A stretch of DNA of 64,000 nucleotides from positions 1 through 64,000 of the forward strand of contig ARYC01002030.1 of the NCBI GenBank assembly GCA_000711775.1, in the 5' to 3' direction. This DNA is from Oxytricha trifallax (lineage: Eukaryota > Ciliophora > Spirotrichea > Sporadotrichida > Oxytrichidae). The number at the start of each line of letters is the position of its first letter. Within the stretch, counting starts at the first letter, position 1. Below the pieces are notes generated by a model that was given only the letters and a program-made list of their open reading frames with translations, did not search any database and was not told the origin of the DNA. Made by a program: the position numbers and the translations under genes. This document shows positions 33,681 to 44,634 of this stretch, piece by piece.

Positions 33681-36600
33681 TATGAGTTTTCTTTGGATGA
33701 GACCTCCTCACTGAACCAAGTAGACCAAGATTAAAACCCTTCTTGGATAAATTTGAGAAGTTTAAAAGACATGATAAGACATTCCTCTACTGATAGAGCA
33801 CTAGATTTCGAAGATGAAAATTTAAACATCAATAAAAATGAAAAAAAAGATTATGATTCAAGGAATCTACTGCCTCCTCAATAAAATTCAACCTAAGCTA
33901 AAAATGCTATTAGATCAAATTTAAGAAATAGTGTAGTCTCTAAATCTTAACATTTCAAAGAACAAAGTATATACAATTAAAAGGGCTCTTCCTCTTCAAG
34001 AGTAATTAGAAACCCTTAAGATTTATTGAAAGTTGAAATGTAGAATAATGACTTCCTTCAATAGTACAATAGTTTGACTTCTGATTCTATTCAATATTAA
34101 GACTTTTAAAACATTCAACGCAACTCAAACAATCTTCTCAAGCCATTGGAAACTTCAAACAATTACTTCTCTAATGATGATGTAAACTTCAATCAATAAA
34201 CTTTGATAATGAATCATGTCGACACTCCACAGTCAATTGTAATTCCAGATATGAGAGGTCAGGAAATTGAAAGCTTATTGAAAGACGATATCCTAGGCAA
34301 TTTGCTTAACTCAGCGGATGACCATGCAAACATGTTAAATCATATAGAATTAGCCTACGATAATTAAACATCACCCTATGGCAAGACATAAGAATTTGAT
34401 ATTCTAAATCACAATCAAAATGATGAATGCATAAACTACATTCAATAAATAACTCAAGATAATGATTCAACACCTGACGACAACAAAACTGAAATGGGTT
34501 AAATAACTCACAGAGTAAAACAAAATTCAGATGAATTATTGTTGCAGTAGTTAAATAATAATAATGCCTTAGTAACTAATGAAGATAATTCACAGAATAG
34601 TTTCTAAGAAAGTCATAGATCGCTTTCAGCTAATAATCAATTTAAAAGATAGAAAAATCAACCTTCACAAGCTAGAGAGTCAATTGTATCAAGACAAAGC
34701 GTAGGATAAGTTGAGATTAAGCAAATCAACATGAATATATAAAATTAACAGAAAAAGCAAATAAATGGGGAAAAAAGCTTAACAATAGGACATATTGTTT
34801 CTCATAGTAGAAAAGCTTCATAACTGATAGATCTTACTAAGAGATCCTTTGATAATTTCTAACCATAGATATATAATTAATTATAATGTTTTAAAAAGAA
34901 GCAAGTTGTCACAATAAACTTAGTAGAGAATGTGGATGACAAAGAAAACTAGAATCCTTATTAAACTCACACTGGACTCCCTTCATAACAATAAAAATGC
35001 GATGACCAAGAATCTCTAAGTTTAAGATTGGTTGATAAGGAATTTGATCAATTTTGCGAACAAATTGAGAAAATGAGATCTCATAATAATCTACTTTCTG
35101 TTGATGCAACTTTGCCCATTAAACCAGACACTAGTTTTAAAAGAAAGAAGTAACTTAGCAGTGTAGATAGAATCATAAACATCTAACAAAACACTCCAAA
35201 AAAGCAAACTCCTCATTAATCTTTGGATCTATCTGAGAGTTAAAGCAACAAATCCCCTCTGACCACTTCTATGCTAAATGTTCTACAAACTGAAACAGCT
35301 AAAGATTTTTCACTTTAGCAGTCTCCTGCCACTTAAATTGACCAAACCATGTAACAGTCTTTTAAGAGAGATAAGCCAAAAAGAAACTTGAGAAAACACA
35401 TCCAAAACAAATCTTTAGTAGGTTGTAGCGCTATTCAGCACACTGAAAACTCAGTTTTACTGACTAACCAATAAAAATAAAAATTCATTGATGTTTCACA
35501 AATTGAGCAATAGTCCTCACTAGACATGTCTTCAATGCATTCTCTAGACCAAAACGTGATTCAAGATGAGCTTTAAGAGTTAAATTAACGTTAGCGTTAA
35601 GAATTACTAAACCTAAAAAGGGACAATGTTAAGCTTTAGAGATAACTGGATCATCAGAAAAAGGACTATGACTAGCAAATTAACTAGTTAAAATCTGAAC
35701 TGAATTAGTAGCAACAATTATCTTTAAAAGAAGCTGAGGAGGAAAATTTGATCATTTAAGAAAGCTTGAAACAAGAATACGAAGATAAACTATAAGAATT
35801 GAAGAATAAACATGAAATTCATGTATAATAGTTAAACTAAGAGCATTAACGAGAAATATTACATAAGCAGGATAAATTAGAAAAGAAGAGAGATAAACTA
35901 TATAAACTTAGAGATCAGTTTGATGATAAAAGAAAAGAATATAACACATTGCTTTCTGAACTTGAAGCTTATAAGAGTAAAGTGGAGGAGATGACTCAAT
36001 ATCAATTATAGAACTGTGCTAGTAACGGTGGTCACATTCATCATCATTCAAATAAAGACTCAACTGGTAACTTATTTATAGTCAAAATAAGTAATCTGGA
36101 AACTTTAATATAAATAACCCTATTTATCATATTATGAATATGACATCATAGAGTTGCGAATAAATAAGAGATCCACTTTCATATAGGAATGATGGTGGTT
36201 ATTACACCTCAAGAGGTGATAATTACGAAACTCTAGATAAAAAAGTATGTCTTTTCAGTAATATTGATGACGATATGCTCAATCAATTCAGAAATTCAGA
36301 TCACAAACAACCTACTCCATATCAATCATTCGACAATTTCCTAGAGATGAAAAAGCGCAGTGCCGAGCAACACTAGAATTTGATTGACATCCCAAATATA
36401 ATCAAGAACTTGAATAGCAACAGCATTTTAAATGTAAATCATAGCGACTATAAAGACGATCCAAACTTAAACTTCTATTTTAGTCTCTCACAATAGTAGC
36501 AATAGTAGCATCAATAGATCGTGTCACATTTAAACTACTAAGAACACGATTCTGCTATGAACTTTTCTTTTTCTGAGGTTAAAACATCGCTTGATAATAA

Positions 36601-37331
36601 GAGCTGCTTCTTTGATAAACACAACCACAATAGTCTCAATCATAACAATGAAATCAGACATTAATAATAAGCACACTTGATATGCAAAACAACTGACACT
36701 CAAGTAAACAATCGAGATGGGTTTAAGAGCTCATTATTGGATATAATCTCCCAGAATGATGATGAAGACATTATTGATTACCAATACAACAATGCCTCTT
36801 AAAACTCAACATAACTAAATGTAAATGATACTCAACATAATCCTCCATAATACGAAAGTGATAATGATGAAAACCAATCTTTGATAGGGAATGATAACTA
36901 TATTATTAACAATCAGCAACACAATAGCATATAGAAATACCTGGAACCAAACAGTAAAGTTTAGAGCTAAAAAGGCTCTAGTTTGCAGCATTCCCCAGTT
37001 AGACACTAGGAAAGTGAGCCCATTTCAGAAAACTACGTAGATGATGAACTGGAAACCGAAGACATCCCTAATATTATATATATTCAAAAGTGAATTGTAA
37101 TATTTTTTCATCTATTAGTAATTCACCAATAATGATGACAATGACAATGACGATGAAGAATCAAAATCAAATCTTAGCTACAAAATAGACGACACTATTA
37201 TTATTTAAAGCTGTACGGAAATAAATACTGGGGCGTAAGCCAGCAAGAAAGATATAATCAGAAATTCATATTTTGCTTTTGGCGATCCAATTCCATCTGT
37301 CAAAGGGGAAATTACCCATAAACTGGACTGA
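33681..37331 (+). CDS. long coiled-coil, Asn/Gln/Ser-rich protein
   Basis: Frame open from 33681 (YEFSLDETSSLNQVDQ) with no clear start; first in-frame Met at 33767. N-terminal half is S/N/Q-rich (IVIPDMRGQEIESLLKDDIL). A coiled coil of about 170 residues spans 35550-36010 (KLEKKRDKLYKLRDQFDDKR). Then CASNGGHIHHHSNKDS, and after a frame step at 36093-36139 a second Asn-rich part (SRGDNYETLDKKVC). An alternative is that MTSQSCEQIRDPLSYRN at 36140 starts a separate gene. The IES at 37070 joins the acidic end (EDIPN to NDDNDNDDEE), TGA 37329. Possibly centrosomal/ciliary or cytoskeletal; not identified. Confidence 0.65.
36093..36136. other. tentative IES, 44 bp, pointer AAT
   Basis: AAT at 36093 and 36137; removal bridges two open frames. 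A gene boundary here is the alternative. Confidence 0.3.
37070..37127. other. IES, 58 bp, pointer AATA
   Basis: AATA at 37070 and 37128. Removal joins TEDIPN to NDDNDNDDEESK; the interval contains TGA in the host frame. Confidence 0.75.
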
Positions 37332-37341
37332 CTAGCTTCAC

Positions 37342-37965
37342 ATGGTCGTTCACCTATTGCCTTTAGTAGGTCTTATGTGGTCTTTCGCTACTTCGTATAA
37401 TTTCTCTGGTCACTTTCTCCAGCTTGCTTCTTCTGTGAGTGCTTATGTTCGGGTAAAACCCCTTCTCAGCAAAGACTTATAATTAGACGACATAACTTCA
37501 AATTCATAAAGAATACTGACTTCAACCATAAATCAAAATGTGATCTATCAAATCGATGAAGATGATGATTACAGCAACGGTAATGAACTGATCTCAAGAA
37601 GAAAAAGGCAACATCAAGATTTAGAGGATGTCGATGAGGGCAGTGAGAACGCTCCAGAAGATTCTGGATTTTTAAGTGACGATGCTGAGCAGGAACGAAT
37701 TGTCAATGAGAGCAGTCTATATCAAGACGAATTCGGGTAGAGTTAGAACCTACTGGCGCAGACAGTATCTGGGGATCCATATCTTCTATACAGCGACGCA
37801 TTCGAAGAACAGAGCGATCCTAATCTTATAATGACAGGCAGGAGTGAAAGCGCAATGGATGATAATGACGATGAAGTTGAAGGCATTTCCAAGTGCAAAG
37901 CCATAAATTCATCGTACATTAATCTTAAGAGAAACAACCTCCTTATTGCATATGGACGTAAATGA
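37342..37965 (+). CDS. acidic hypothetical protein
   Basis: ATG 37342 (MVVHLLPLVGLMWSF) to TGA 37963, 207 aa. The central and C-terminal parts are acidic and protein-like (VIYQIDEDDDYSNGNE, DLEDVDEGSENAPEDSGF, MDDNDDEVEGISKCK). Over 37340-37555 a second frame (GRSPIAFSRSYVVFRYFV, then CFFCECLCSGKTPSQQ) is also open and protein-like, so the true N-terminus is unclear. It could also be a distal segment of the preceding gene. No family recognised. Confidence 0.45.
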
Positions 37966-38154
37966 AGAAAAAAAACATACAATAAATAAATAGTAAATAA
38001 TTCTGAATTAAGTTTCATTAAACAATTGAGGGTTGCCTCTTTCTTATAATAGTTAAATAGATTGATTTTTATGTTAAAAGTTAAGAAAAATGTTCTTTTT
38101 ATAAATATATAACAACTCATAAACTCAATTTATTATCTGTATTGAAATACATGA

Positions 38155-40959
38155 TCAATTGGTGTTGACTAGCTCCTCTACAAATGGCCTGAAATCTTCA
38201 TTTCTAATTTCTATAATTGATGAGTCGAAAGCGTCATGTTTGGCTTTAATGTTCTTGCTTTCTATGATTTGTCTGAATAAGTCACTGAAATTGCTATAGT
38301 AAATTTAAAGTTAGATATTATTTCTAAGAATTGTATGTTTATTGCTTACTTTCTTCTGTAATCGACTTCCATTGACTGGCCGAGAACTGCGCATATTAGA
38401 GTTGTGCCTTTTCTGTTGTTTCTCACTGAGATCACGAATATTATAAAAAACATATCTTTTATCAATTAATTAAAGAATGGCTTCATCTTTGAACTTGGTT
38501 TCAACTGCTGATAAGTTTCCATTAAGAACAGAGCCAGTTTTTAAAGAGCAAGAGGAAACTGGAACATCTCAATATCCTTGAACTGATCATTATCTAAGAA
38601 TGCATATCTAAATCTTGTTGCCAGCTTAACCTGCTTCTTATCCAATATTGATGTACCCATTTAAATTATTGCTTTTTATAGGTCTTTTGCAAGTTCAATA
38701 CCCTTCTCAAGCAGGTGCTTATTTTTGCGGTCTAAGGAGTCTAGAGCAACGTAGAAATTGTCATATTTGCATTAGTTCAGGTATTCTATGTGTTCTCTGG
38801 TTTCTAGTTCTTTTTGCAGTAATGAGCTTTAGAAATAAGTGATAGAAAATGGGATAAATGCTTTAAAATTAAAATCATGCTTTAGTTAAGAGTGACACCT
38901 GAAATTCTATTGGAAAGTAGGTTATTAACATCCAGTGAGTTTGAAAAAGTCATCTTTCCTGATTCATCAAGTAACTTGGTACTAGGTGCTAGCATGCCAT
39001 TTTTAATGTTCAAGTTCTTTGGACTCTCTAAAATTGTTGTCACGCTATAAGCCATTAAAGATTTATTCAATAAATTAAACCATATCTGTGGCGAGAATCT
39101 GAGTCTTATGATCCAACTGTAGCATGTAAGTTTTCTACATGATGTTATCTAGAGCGAAAATATGGCAATTTTCAAGGATCTTAGTTTTCAATTCATTTCT
39201 TATGACTGGATCCATAAATTAGTAACTTTGCTTAGCTTCTTCTATTGAGATGCCTAGTTGAGCCAAGAATCTGTTAAGATCCTTTTTGCCTGGTTCTTTC
39301 CAAAGAGTTAACTTTGACACGACATAGTTTTAACATAAAATATTATATAGGTTCAGTAAATAGTTAGAATGGAAGAGTGATTCGTAGAAACTCCAATGTC
39401 TGAGAAGCATAAGTTTTAATTCTTATTCCATTGTAATAGTTCCTACTTCTTTGTTTCTTGATTACAGACTAACCAATTTGAACAAGTCCTTATCATTCTT
39501 AAAATTATTGCTTAATTAGACCCAAAAAAGTTTAAAGTAAAATATTCTAGGGGTTGCTATTGCTATTCTTTTGTTCTTCTTCATCATCATCATCGTTGAA
39601 CTAATTATGTAAATTTACAAAGATAGAGAGAACTTATCAATGTCATCTTCATTGTCTCTATTGTAAATGTTAGGATTTAACCTTTAAACTTCATCATCAC
39701 ACAGTGACATGTCCTCGTCCAATCCATCTGTAGCGTGTTTATAGTGTACTCTCAGGTCAGTCATCCCTACTATCCACAACCACAGCATATCTTTATTTTC
39801 TCTGTTCATTGCTTGACACACCTAGTACATAAGGTAAGAGCAACTCTTGTGAAAGAATTGACCGCTGTAGTAGTTTCTGAATTTCTGCCTCTTTTGTCTC
39901 TTTAGCTTTCTCTTATCCACTAACTTTAGCGCACCTGTTTCGTCTCTGGGTCTTTTTTGGCCAAGCTTAAGAGCAGTAGTATCCTCATCATCGATTTAGT
40001 TGGCATCCACTACTTCTGCCTCTTCATCATCATCTTGAGATTAATGCTTGGGTTTTTTCACTTTAGTGCCCCCATAAACTTCATCATCTTCCTCATCCTC
40101 ATCATCTTCATCATCATTATTGCCCTTCTTCTTAGTGTTTCCCTCATCATCAGAGTCCTTAAGATTCTCGAGTTCTTCCTTGACTTCATCCTCTTCTTCG
40201 AAATTGTCCTCATTTTCTTCCTCTGAATCATAGTCATCATCCTCAGAGTCTTCAAGTTCATTTTGAAGTTACTGATAAATCATCTCATCCTCCTTTGTTG
40301 GGTACTCATCGAATGATTTGCAGCCATCGTGAATAACGTAAGTCTAATTGATATAGATGAGAATTTAATCTGGAAATTACCTTCTTCAATGGATCAATAA
40401 GAGTGAAAAACAATAAAATTGATAAAAGCTAGTATACTAAAAAATCAAATAAACATATAAAGTACATTAGAGTGTTGTGATTGAATGGTCTGTGGGAATC
40501 AAAAATAAACAGCTCAATTTTGTTAAGTGGTTTGTAGTACCACATTTTAGTGTGATCAAGCATGCCTCCACAATTAATGAACAAAACACTGCGGATCTAT
40601 AAACGAATGCTTATATTATCATTTAATGTCTTACATTTTTATTGGCTTCAAGTTTCAAGATTTCATCTCTGAGTTGCAAATTCGAAAATACTGGAGTTTG
40701 AATGTACTGCATCTCATCTGCTCTCAATAATGTCTAAACATTTAAGCATTAGATTCATAAATTAAATCGTTATGTTTTCACTTTAAATAGGAAAGTTAGA
40801 TGTTTATTTACTTACTGTAAGCATTTTCAAGGCACATAGTGAGTCAGTTTCATTTGACACGAATATTTACACAGTATTTGCACCTTTGAGTTCGTGGTCT
40901 AGTGCGTTTTCTAGTATTCTATCGTAGAATTACCGTAATCTGTCGAGGGGGATTAACAT
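38155..40959 (-). CDS. CDC45: CDC45, replication helicase subunit
   Basis: CDC45 is part of the Cdc45-MCM-GINS helicase that opens replication origins in the nucleus. Start 40959: MLIPLDRLRQFYDRILENAL, then ETDSLCALKMLT (family: D-x-DALCACKIL), VLFINCGGMLD, FIFDSHRPFNHNT, a long acidic region (EDEDDEEDDE around 40080-40260), KRQKFRNYYSGQFFHKSCSY, MLWLWIVGMTDLRVHY, KLMLLRHWSFYESL, LTLWKEPGKKDLNRFLAQLG, NFYVALDSLDRKNKHLLEKG and a C-terminal RQIIESKNIKAKHDAFDSSI, EIRNEDFRPFVEEL; TGA at 38155. Introns have GTAAG donors (near 40797, 40632, 38345). Five IESs interrupt it. The order of motifs matches the whole family length. Confidence 0.95.
38826..38878. other. IES, 53 bp, pointer GCTTTAG
   Basis: GCTTTAG at 38826 and 38879. 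Removal joins SGVTLNQS to SLLQKELETRE in CDC45. Confidence 0.85.
39052..39079. other. IES, 28 bp, pointer CCAT
   Basis: CCAT at 39052 and 39080. Removal gives ILATDMAYSVTTILESP in CDC45. Confidence 0.8.
39506..39557. other. IES, 52 bp, pointer TATTGCT
   Basis: TATTGCT at 39506 and 39558. Removal joins EEEQKNSN to NFKNDKDLFKL. Confidence 0.85.
39598..39629. other. IES, 32 bp, pointer GAACT
   Basis: GAACT at 39598 and 39630. Removal joins DDIDKF to NDDDDEEEQK. Confidence 0.8.
40341..40470. other. IES, 130 bp, pointer AGT
   Basis: AGT at 40341 and 40471. Removal gives DSHRPFNHNTYVIHDG, the CDC45 family pattern. Confidence 0.8.
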
Positions 40960-41003
40960 TTTAAATTATTGCGCGATATGTTTTAATTAAAATTATTAGT
41001 TTA

Positions 41004-41015
41004 CCCCAAAACCCC
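41004..41015. repeat. solo telomere-like CCCCAAAACCCC
   Basis: Twelve bases of C4A4C4 between two divergent genes: 45 bp from the CDC45 start and 178 bp from the next ATG. No partner repeat in inverted orientation found nearby. Confidence 0.95.
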
Positions 41016-41192
41016 ATATCACAAAGAAAGTGAATTAAATAAATTCTTAATAACCTTAAAGTTTAAATTTCAAGCTTATTAACTATTTAAAATTAAATTA
41101 AAATTATAAATTTGATTTGAAAACATACACTTTACTAATAAATTTAAGAATAAATATAGAGCCGCAAATATAAAATAATAAAAAACAAAAAT

Positions 41193-42133
41193 ATGGAGTA
41201 ATAGAAAAAGGTGTCAGAGGCACAGTCCGAGTTGGAGAGACTTTATGGCCCTAAAGAATTGGAAAATCTGGATTTTATTGAACGGGTTAAACTTGGTCTA
41301 GTCAAAAATCAATACAAGAAAGAAACTTGAATTTATATGATAAATTACAAAAAATAATTAATTAGAATTTAAAATGATAAAACTATTATTTATGAAACAC
41401 TGCTGTATAGAATTTTCTTTGATAAGATGTACAGACCAGAGAGATTCAACATAATTATGAATAAAATGGATGATTTCAACAATATCAATGAATTTAGGAC
41501 TTTCGTTATGCAAAAGTTCTCCTTCTTCCCCTTCAGGTTGATAAATTGATAACTTTTATATAATTTTTAATTTATTAGGTGCATACAGAATTTGTCATTA
41601 TTCCCTAAACTAAGAATGAGTTAATCTAGTTAAAAGGAAGGTGAAGCTGCTGTTAAAGAAAATCAAAGACCTCTAAGAGTTAATTTAATAATTTTCTGAA
41701 ATGTGATTTTTTTAATAAAAAAATACAATACCAAAGAGTAAGAGCAACTATTCAAGACCCCTCAGCTGTTTCAACATAAGATAGTCAAGACTCATAAGTA
41801 ATAATTGAAAATTTGGAAGAGAGTGAAAAACGTGGTGGTAACATCTTAATGGAGAAATAATTCTTGAATATTTACACTTCAGTCTACAAAATGGAGATGT
41901 TTTTGTATTTCCTTCTTGGAAATGCTTTCTTCTATATGGCAACAGGTTTGGCTACAAAGACTTTTAACAAAACATTTATGATGGGATTGCTTGTTCCAGG
42001 GTTTATTGGAAATTTGGGGTGCATCTACGCTAGAACTTTGAAATATAGAGAGTATGAAATGAATATGGCCCCACACTATGAAAAAGAATTGGCAAGATAC
42101 AAAAGGTTCTTTCATGATGAGGGCTATGATTGA
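41193..42133 (+). CDS. two-transmembrane protein of unknown function
   Basis: ATG 41193 (MEQQKKVSEAQSELERLYG) to TGA 42131. After removing two IESs and one GT..AG intron (about 41547-41579) the protein is about 235 aa. It has a basic/amphipathic first half (FDKMYRPERFNIIMNK), a polar linker (QDPSAVSTQDSQDSQV), and two membrane segments (MEMFLYFLLGNAFFYMATGL and FMMGLLVPGFIGNLGCIYA), ending YKRFFHDEGYD. Topology suggests an organelle membrane protein. Divergently arranged with CDC45. Confidence 0.7.
41333..41379. other. IES, 47 bp, pointer AAACT
   Basis: AAACT at 41333 and 41380. Removal joins NQYKKET to IIYETLLYRIFF; the interval holds TGA codons in frame. Confidence 0.8.
41675..41733. other. 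IES, 59 bp, pointer AAGAGT
   Basis: AAGAGT at 41675 and 41734. Removal joins NQRPLRV to RATIQDPSAVS. Confidence 0.85.
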
Positions 42134-42212
42134 CCAAGAATATCAAAAACTTAACCCTTTGACTATTTTAATTTAATAAAATGAAGTGTTTTAAATTGCA
42201 GGTAAAATCTCA

Positions 42213-44172
42213 ATGATGGTTGGATCATATAATGATTACGAGGTATAATTTACAGAGAAATTTAATAGGATGCAATTGAGTAATGATGAATTGTTGGATT
42301 TTATCAAATTTAAATTATAAAATGCTTAATCAACTTAAAGTGTCATCGAGTCCATATTTTAGTCAGGGATCTAAAAATAACAAACTTACACCCTCACAGA
42401 TCTGACCCGATGACCATCTCTCTCAATACTTTCCTTAGTAGAATTCAGCAGTTTCTGATCTCTCAGAAGTTGACTACTTATCTACTTGTAATATTAGCCA
42501 GAAGCTCCAAGGAAGTATTCAAAATTAGACATATAATTTGAGAACAATAAAGAATATTTGATCTCTTAGAAAGTTTAAAATTTCAAATTTAAATAATGAA
42601 CAAGATCATGCTCAGAAAGCACCACGTTAAGTCAAGGTCTGTATAGTCCGCGAAGTGTGTCGTAGCAGACACCTATGGCAGAAACTCAGGATTGGGTCCA
42701 TCAATACGAGGATAATCAATTGTATTTTCTATAAAATATGGTAACTTAAATAGTTAGGTAATATTAATCAGTATCTCACTGCAGGACAGCAAGCTCAAGA
42801 AGTGATCGTGCCATCTACACCCTTCCTACATAAATATAAGACTGAGTTGTGCAAAAACTGGGAGAATTAGGGATCATGCATTTTCGGCGATCAGGTAAGA
42901 ACAAATTAATTAACCAATCAGCTTTTAATCAAATTTATTATAGTGCTCCTTCGCTCATGGTCTTCAACAACTTCACACCAAGATTGATTTGCCATCTAAG
43001 TACAAGACTAGGCTTTGCAAGAAATATCAGGAGGAACTTTACTTTTAAGTTAAATGCATATTTGTTTTTACTGTCCCTATGGAGTGAGATGTTAGTTTAT
43101 TCATTCCGAGAGGAAAACATCCGACGTCTCAAATGAGTCAGAATTCATGAAGAAATAAATTTTCCAACCTACTCCTCTTGACCCCAAGCTCCCATTGTAC
43201 AGTGATATACTCTCAGACAATCTTAAGCTCACAGTTGAGAACTATATTGCTTAGAGAGAAGTATACGGGAACCAAACTTAGATTCATTACATCAATCAGT
43301 ATAAGTCCAAGAGACTAGCATGCTTCTAGTAGATGACAACTTCTCCAACCTAAGGAATTAATGAGATGATTCCTTAGATGTCTTCGACTTAGTACTCTAT
43401 GAACAGAGACAAGAATGAGCTAGTTGCTTAGCTCACTCAAAAGCTCAATAAACTTACCAATGAAAACGTGGATTCTTAAAACATTGGTAGACTTGAAGTG
43501 AACAGCACTTATATGAGAAGCTTCATAACCCCAAAAACAAGCACTCAAGAATATGGATAATATTAAGTTAACCAAGGCTTCCTGAACAAAGGAGACACTA
43601 TGAACAGAAATCTAAACTATCAAGCATTCTAGCAAAACATGAACTAGGACTCACCTATGTTCTCCCAAGGACAACAAGCAAATCACCAGATTATTTATTC
43701 TCAAAGAAAAGTAAGCGGATTTAATCAGGAATACTATGGGCTGGTTTCTCCCTTATACCTCCCTTAAGTATAGTAGACAGTGACCTTTAAGCCAGTATAA
43801 GCTTTCAACTATCATCAACTTTAACCATAACAATGAGCAACTTCATTAAGATGAAGCTGATATCTCAATCAGTCTTACTTTATTAAGAAGCTTGAATTCT
43901 ACTCCTAATGAGGAATAGACTTCAAGTGCTAATCTATATATAAGACCACCTATAACTAAGAATTATAACAAGTATTTTCAACATAACTATAATATAATCC
44001 TATAACAAGAAGTTTTTCTGAATTTAAGGAAGAAACTTAACCAATTAATAATGAATTGCATTTGAAATATTCTTTCACCTGCAAGAGGTATTTTCTATAA
44101 ATATCAAAAGAGGAACAACTTCTTAACACTTGTAAATAGATTTTTCGGATTCTCAGAATGAGAATATATTGA
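42213..44172 (+). CDS. tandem CCCH zinc-finger protein (tristetraprolin type)
   Basis: ATG 42213 (MMVGSYNDYEVQFTEKF). Two CCCH fingers with the TTP-family lead-in: HKYKTELCKNWENQGSC then, across a GTAAGA intron (42896-42942), CSFAHGLQQL; and SKYKTRLCKKYQEELYCPY, GVRCQFIHSERK. Such fingers bind AU-rich RNA and promote mRNA decay. A long Q/N-rich tail follows. Six IES-like segments are listed. Near 43982 a tandem ATAATATAAT gives one more frame step before the end ELHLKYSFTCKRYF..FRIL, TGA 44170. The finger part is firm; the last 110 codons depend on the small frame corrections. Confidence 0.85.
42399..42408. other. micro-IES, 10 bp, pointer GAT
   Basis: GAT at 42399 and 42409. Removal joins TYTLTD to DHLSQYFPQQ. 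A single-base error would also explain the frame step. Confidence 0.4.
42542..42597. other. IES, 56 bp, pointer GAACA
   Basis: GAACA at 42542 and 42598. Removal joins TYNLRT to RSCSESTTLSQ. Confidence 0.8.
42713..42764. other. IES, 52 bp, pointer TAATCA
   Basis: TAATCA at 42713 and 42765. Removal joins WVHQYEDNQ to YLTAGQQAQEV. Confidence 0.85.
43038..43066. other. IES, 29 bp, pointer TTTAC
   Basis: TTTAC at 43038 and 43067. Removal completes the second zinc finger (EELYCPYGVRC). Confidence 0.9.
43805..43814. other. micro-IES, 10 bp, pointer TCAAC
   Basis: TCAAC at 43805 and 43815. Removal joins KPVQAFN to FNHNNEQLHQDE and avoids TGA 43834. Confidence 0.5.
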
Positions 44173-44634
44173 ATATCAAAATAAGAATATAATAACTATA
44201 GTAACCTAAGGATTCATATACAGGAATATAAGAATTTGGATTCATTAAATTTTATTAACATAGATAACTTCTCTATATATGCACTTAAACTTATTTTAAG
44301 AACTAATAAATTGACAACCCAACTAATTTTCTTTTTTATTATAATAAGCAAATATAGCATAATAGGACTCATTTAAAATTATGGGGTAAATATACATTAA
44401 ATATAATATCCCATTTAAATTATCAAATGATTTTAAAATCGCATTTTGATATATTTGTTATAAAATTAAACGTTTACTATTGTATTTTGTAATTTTAAAT
44501 AAGTTAACATCAAACTTATTTTGAAAATTGCAGATAAAAATATGAAACCCCATGTGATTTAATTCGCTTATCTATATAATTAAAATAGTTATCAAATTAT
44601 TTTAATAAATAAAGCTTTACACATTCTATCATAA

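Noticed and set aside
37743..38120. Minus-strand 125-codon ORF
   Set aside because: Lies opposite the acidic ORF (37342-37965); its Ser/Leu-rich composition is what acidic codons give in reverse.
40058..40261. Minus-strand Met/Lys/Arg-rich ORF and plus-strand 89-codon hydrophobic ORF at 39957
   Set aside because: Both are other-frame readings of the acidic Glu/Asp repeat in CDC45.
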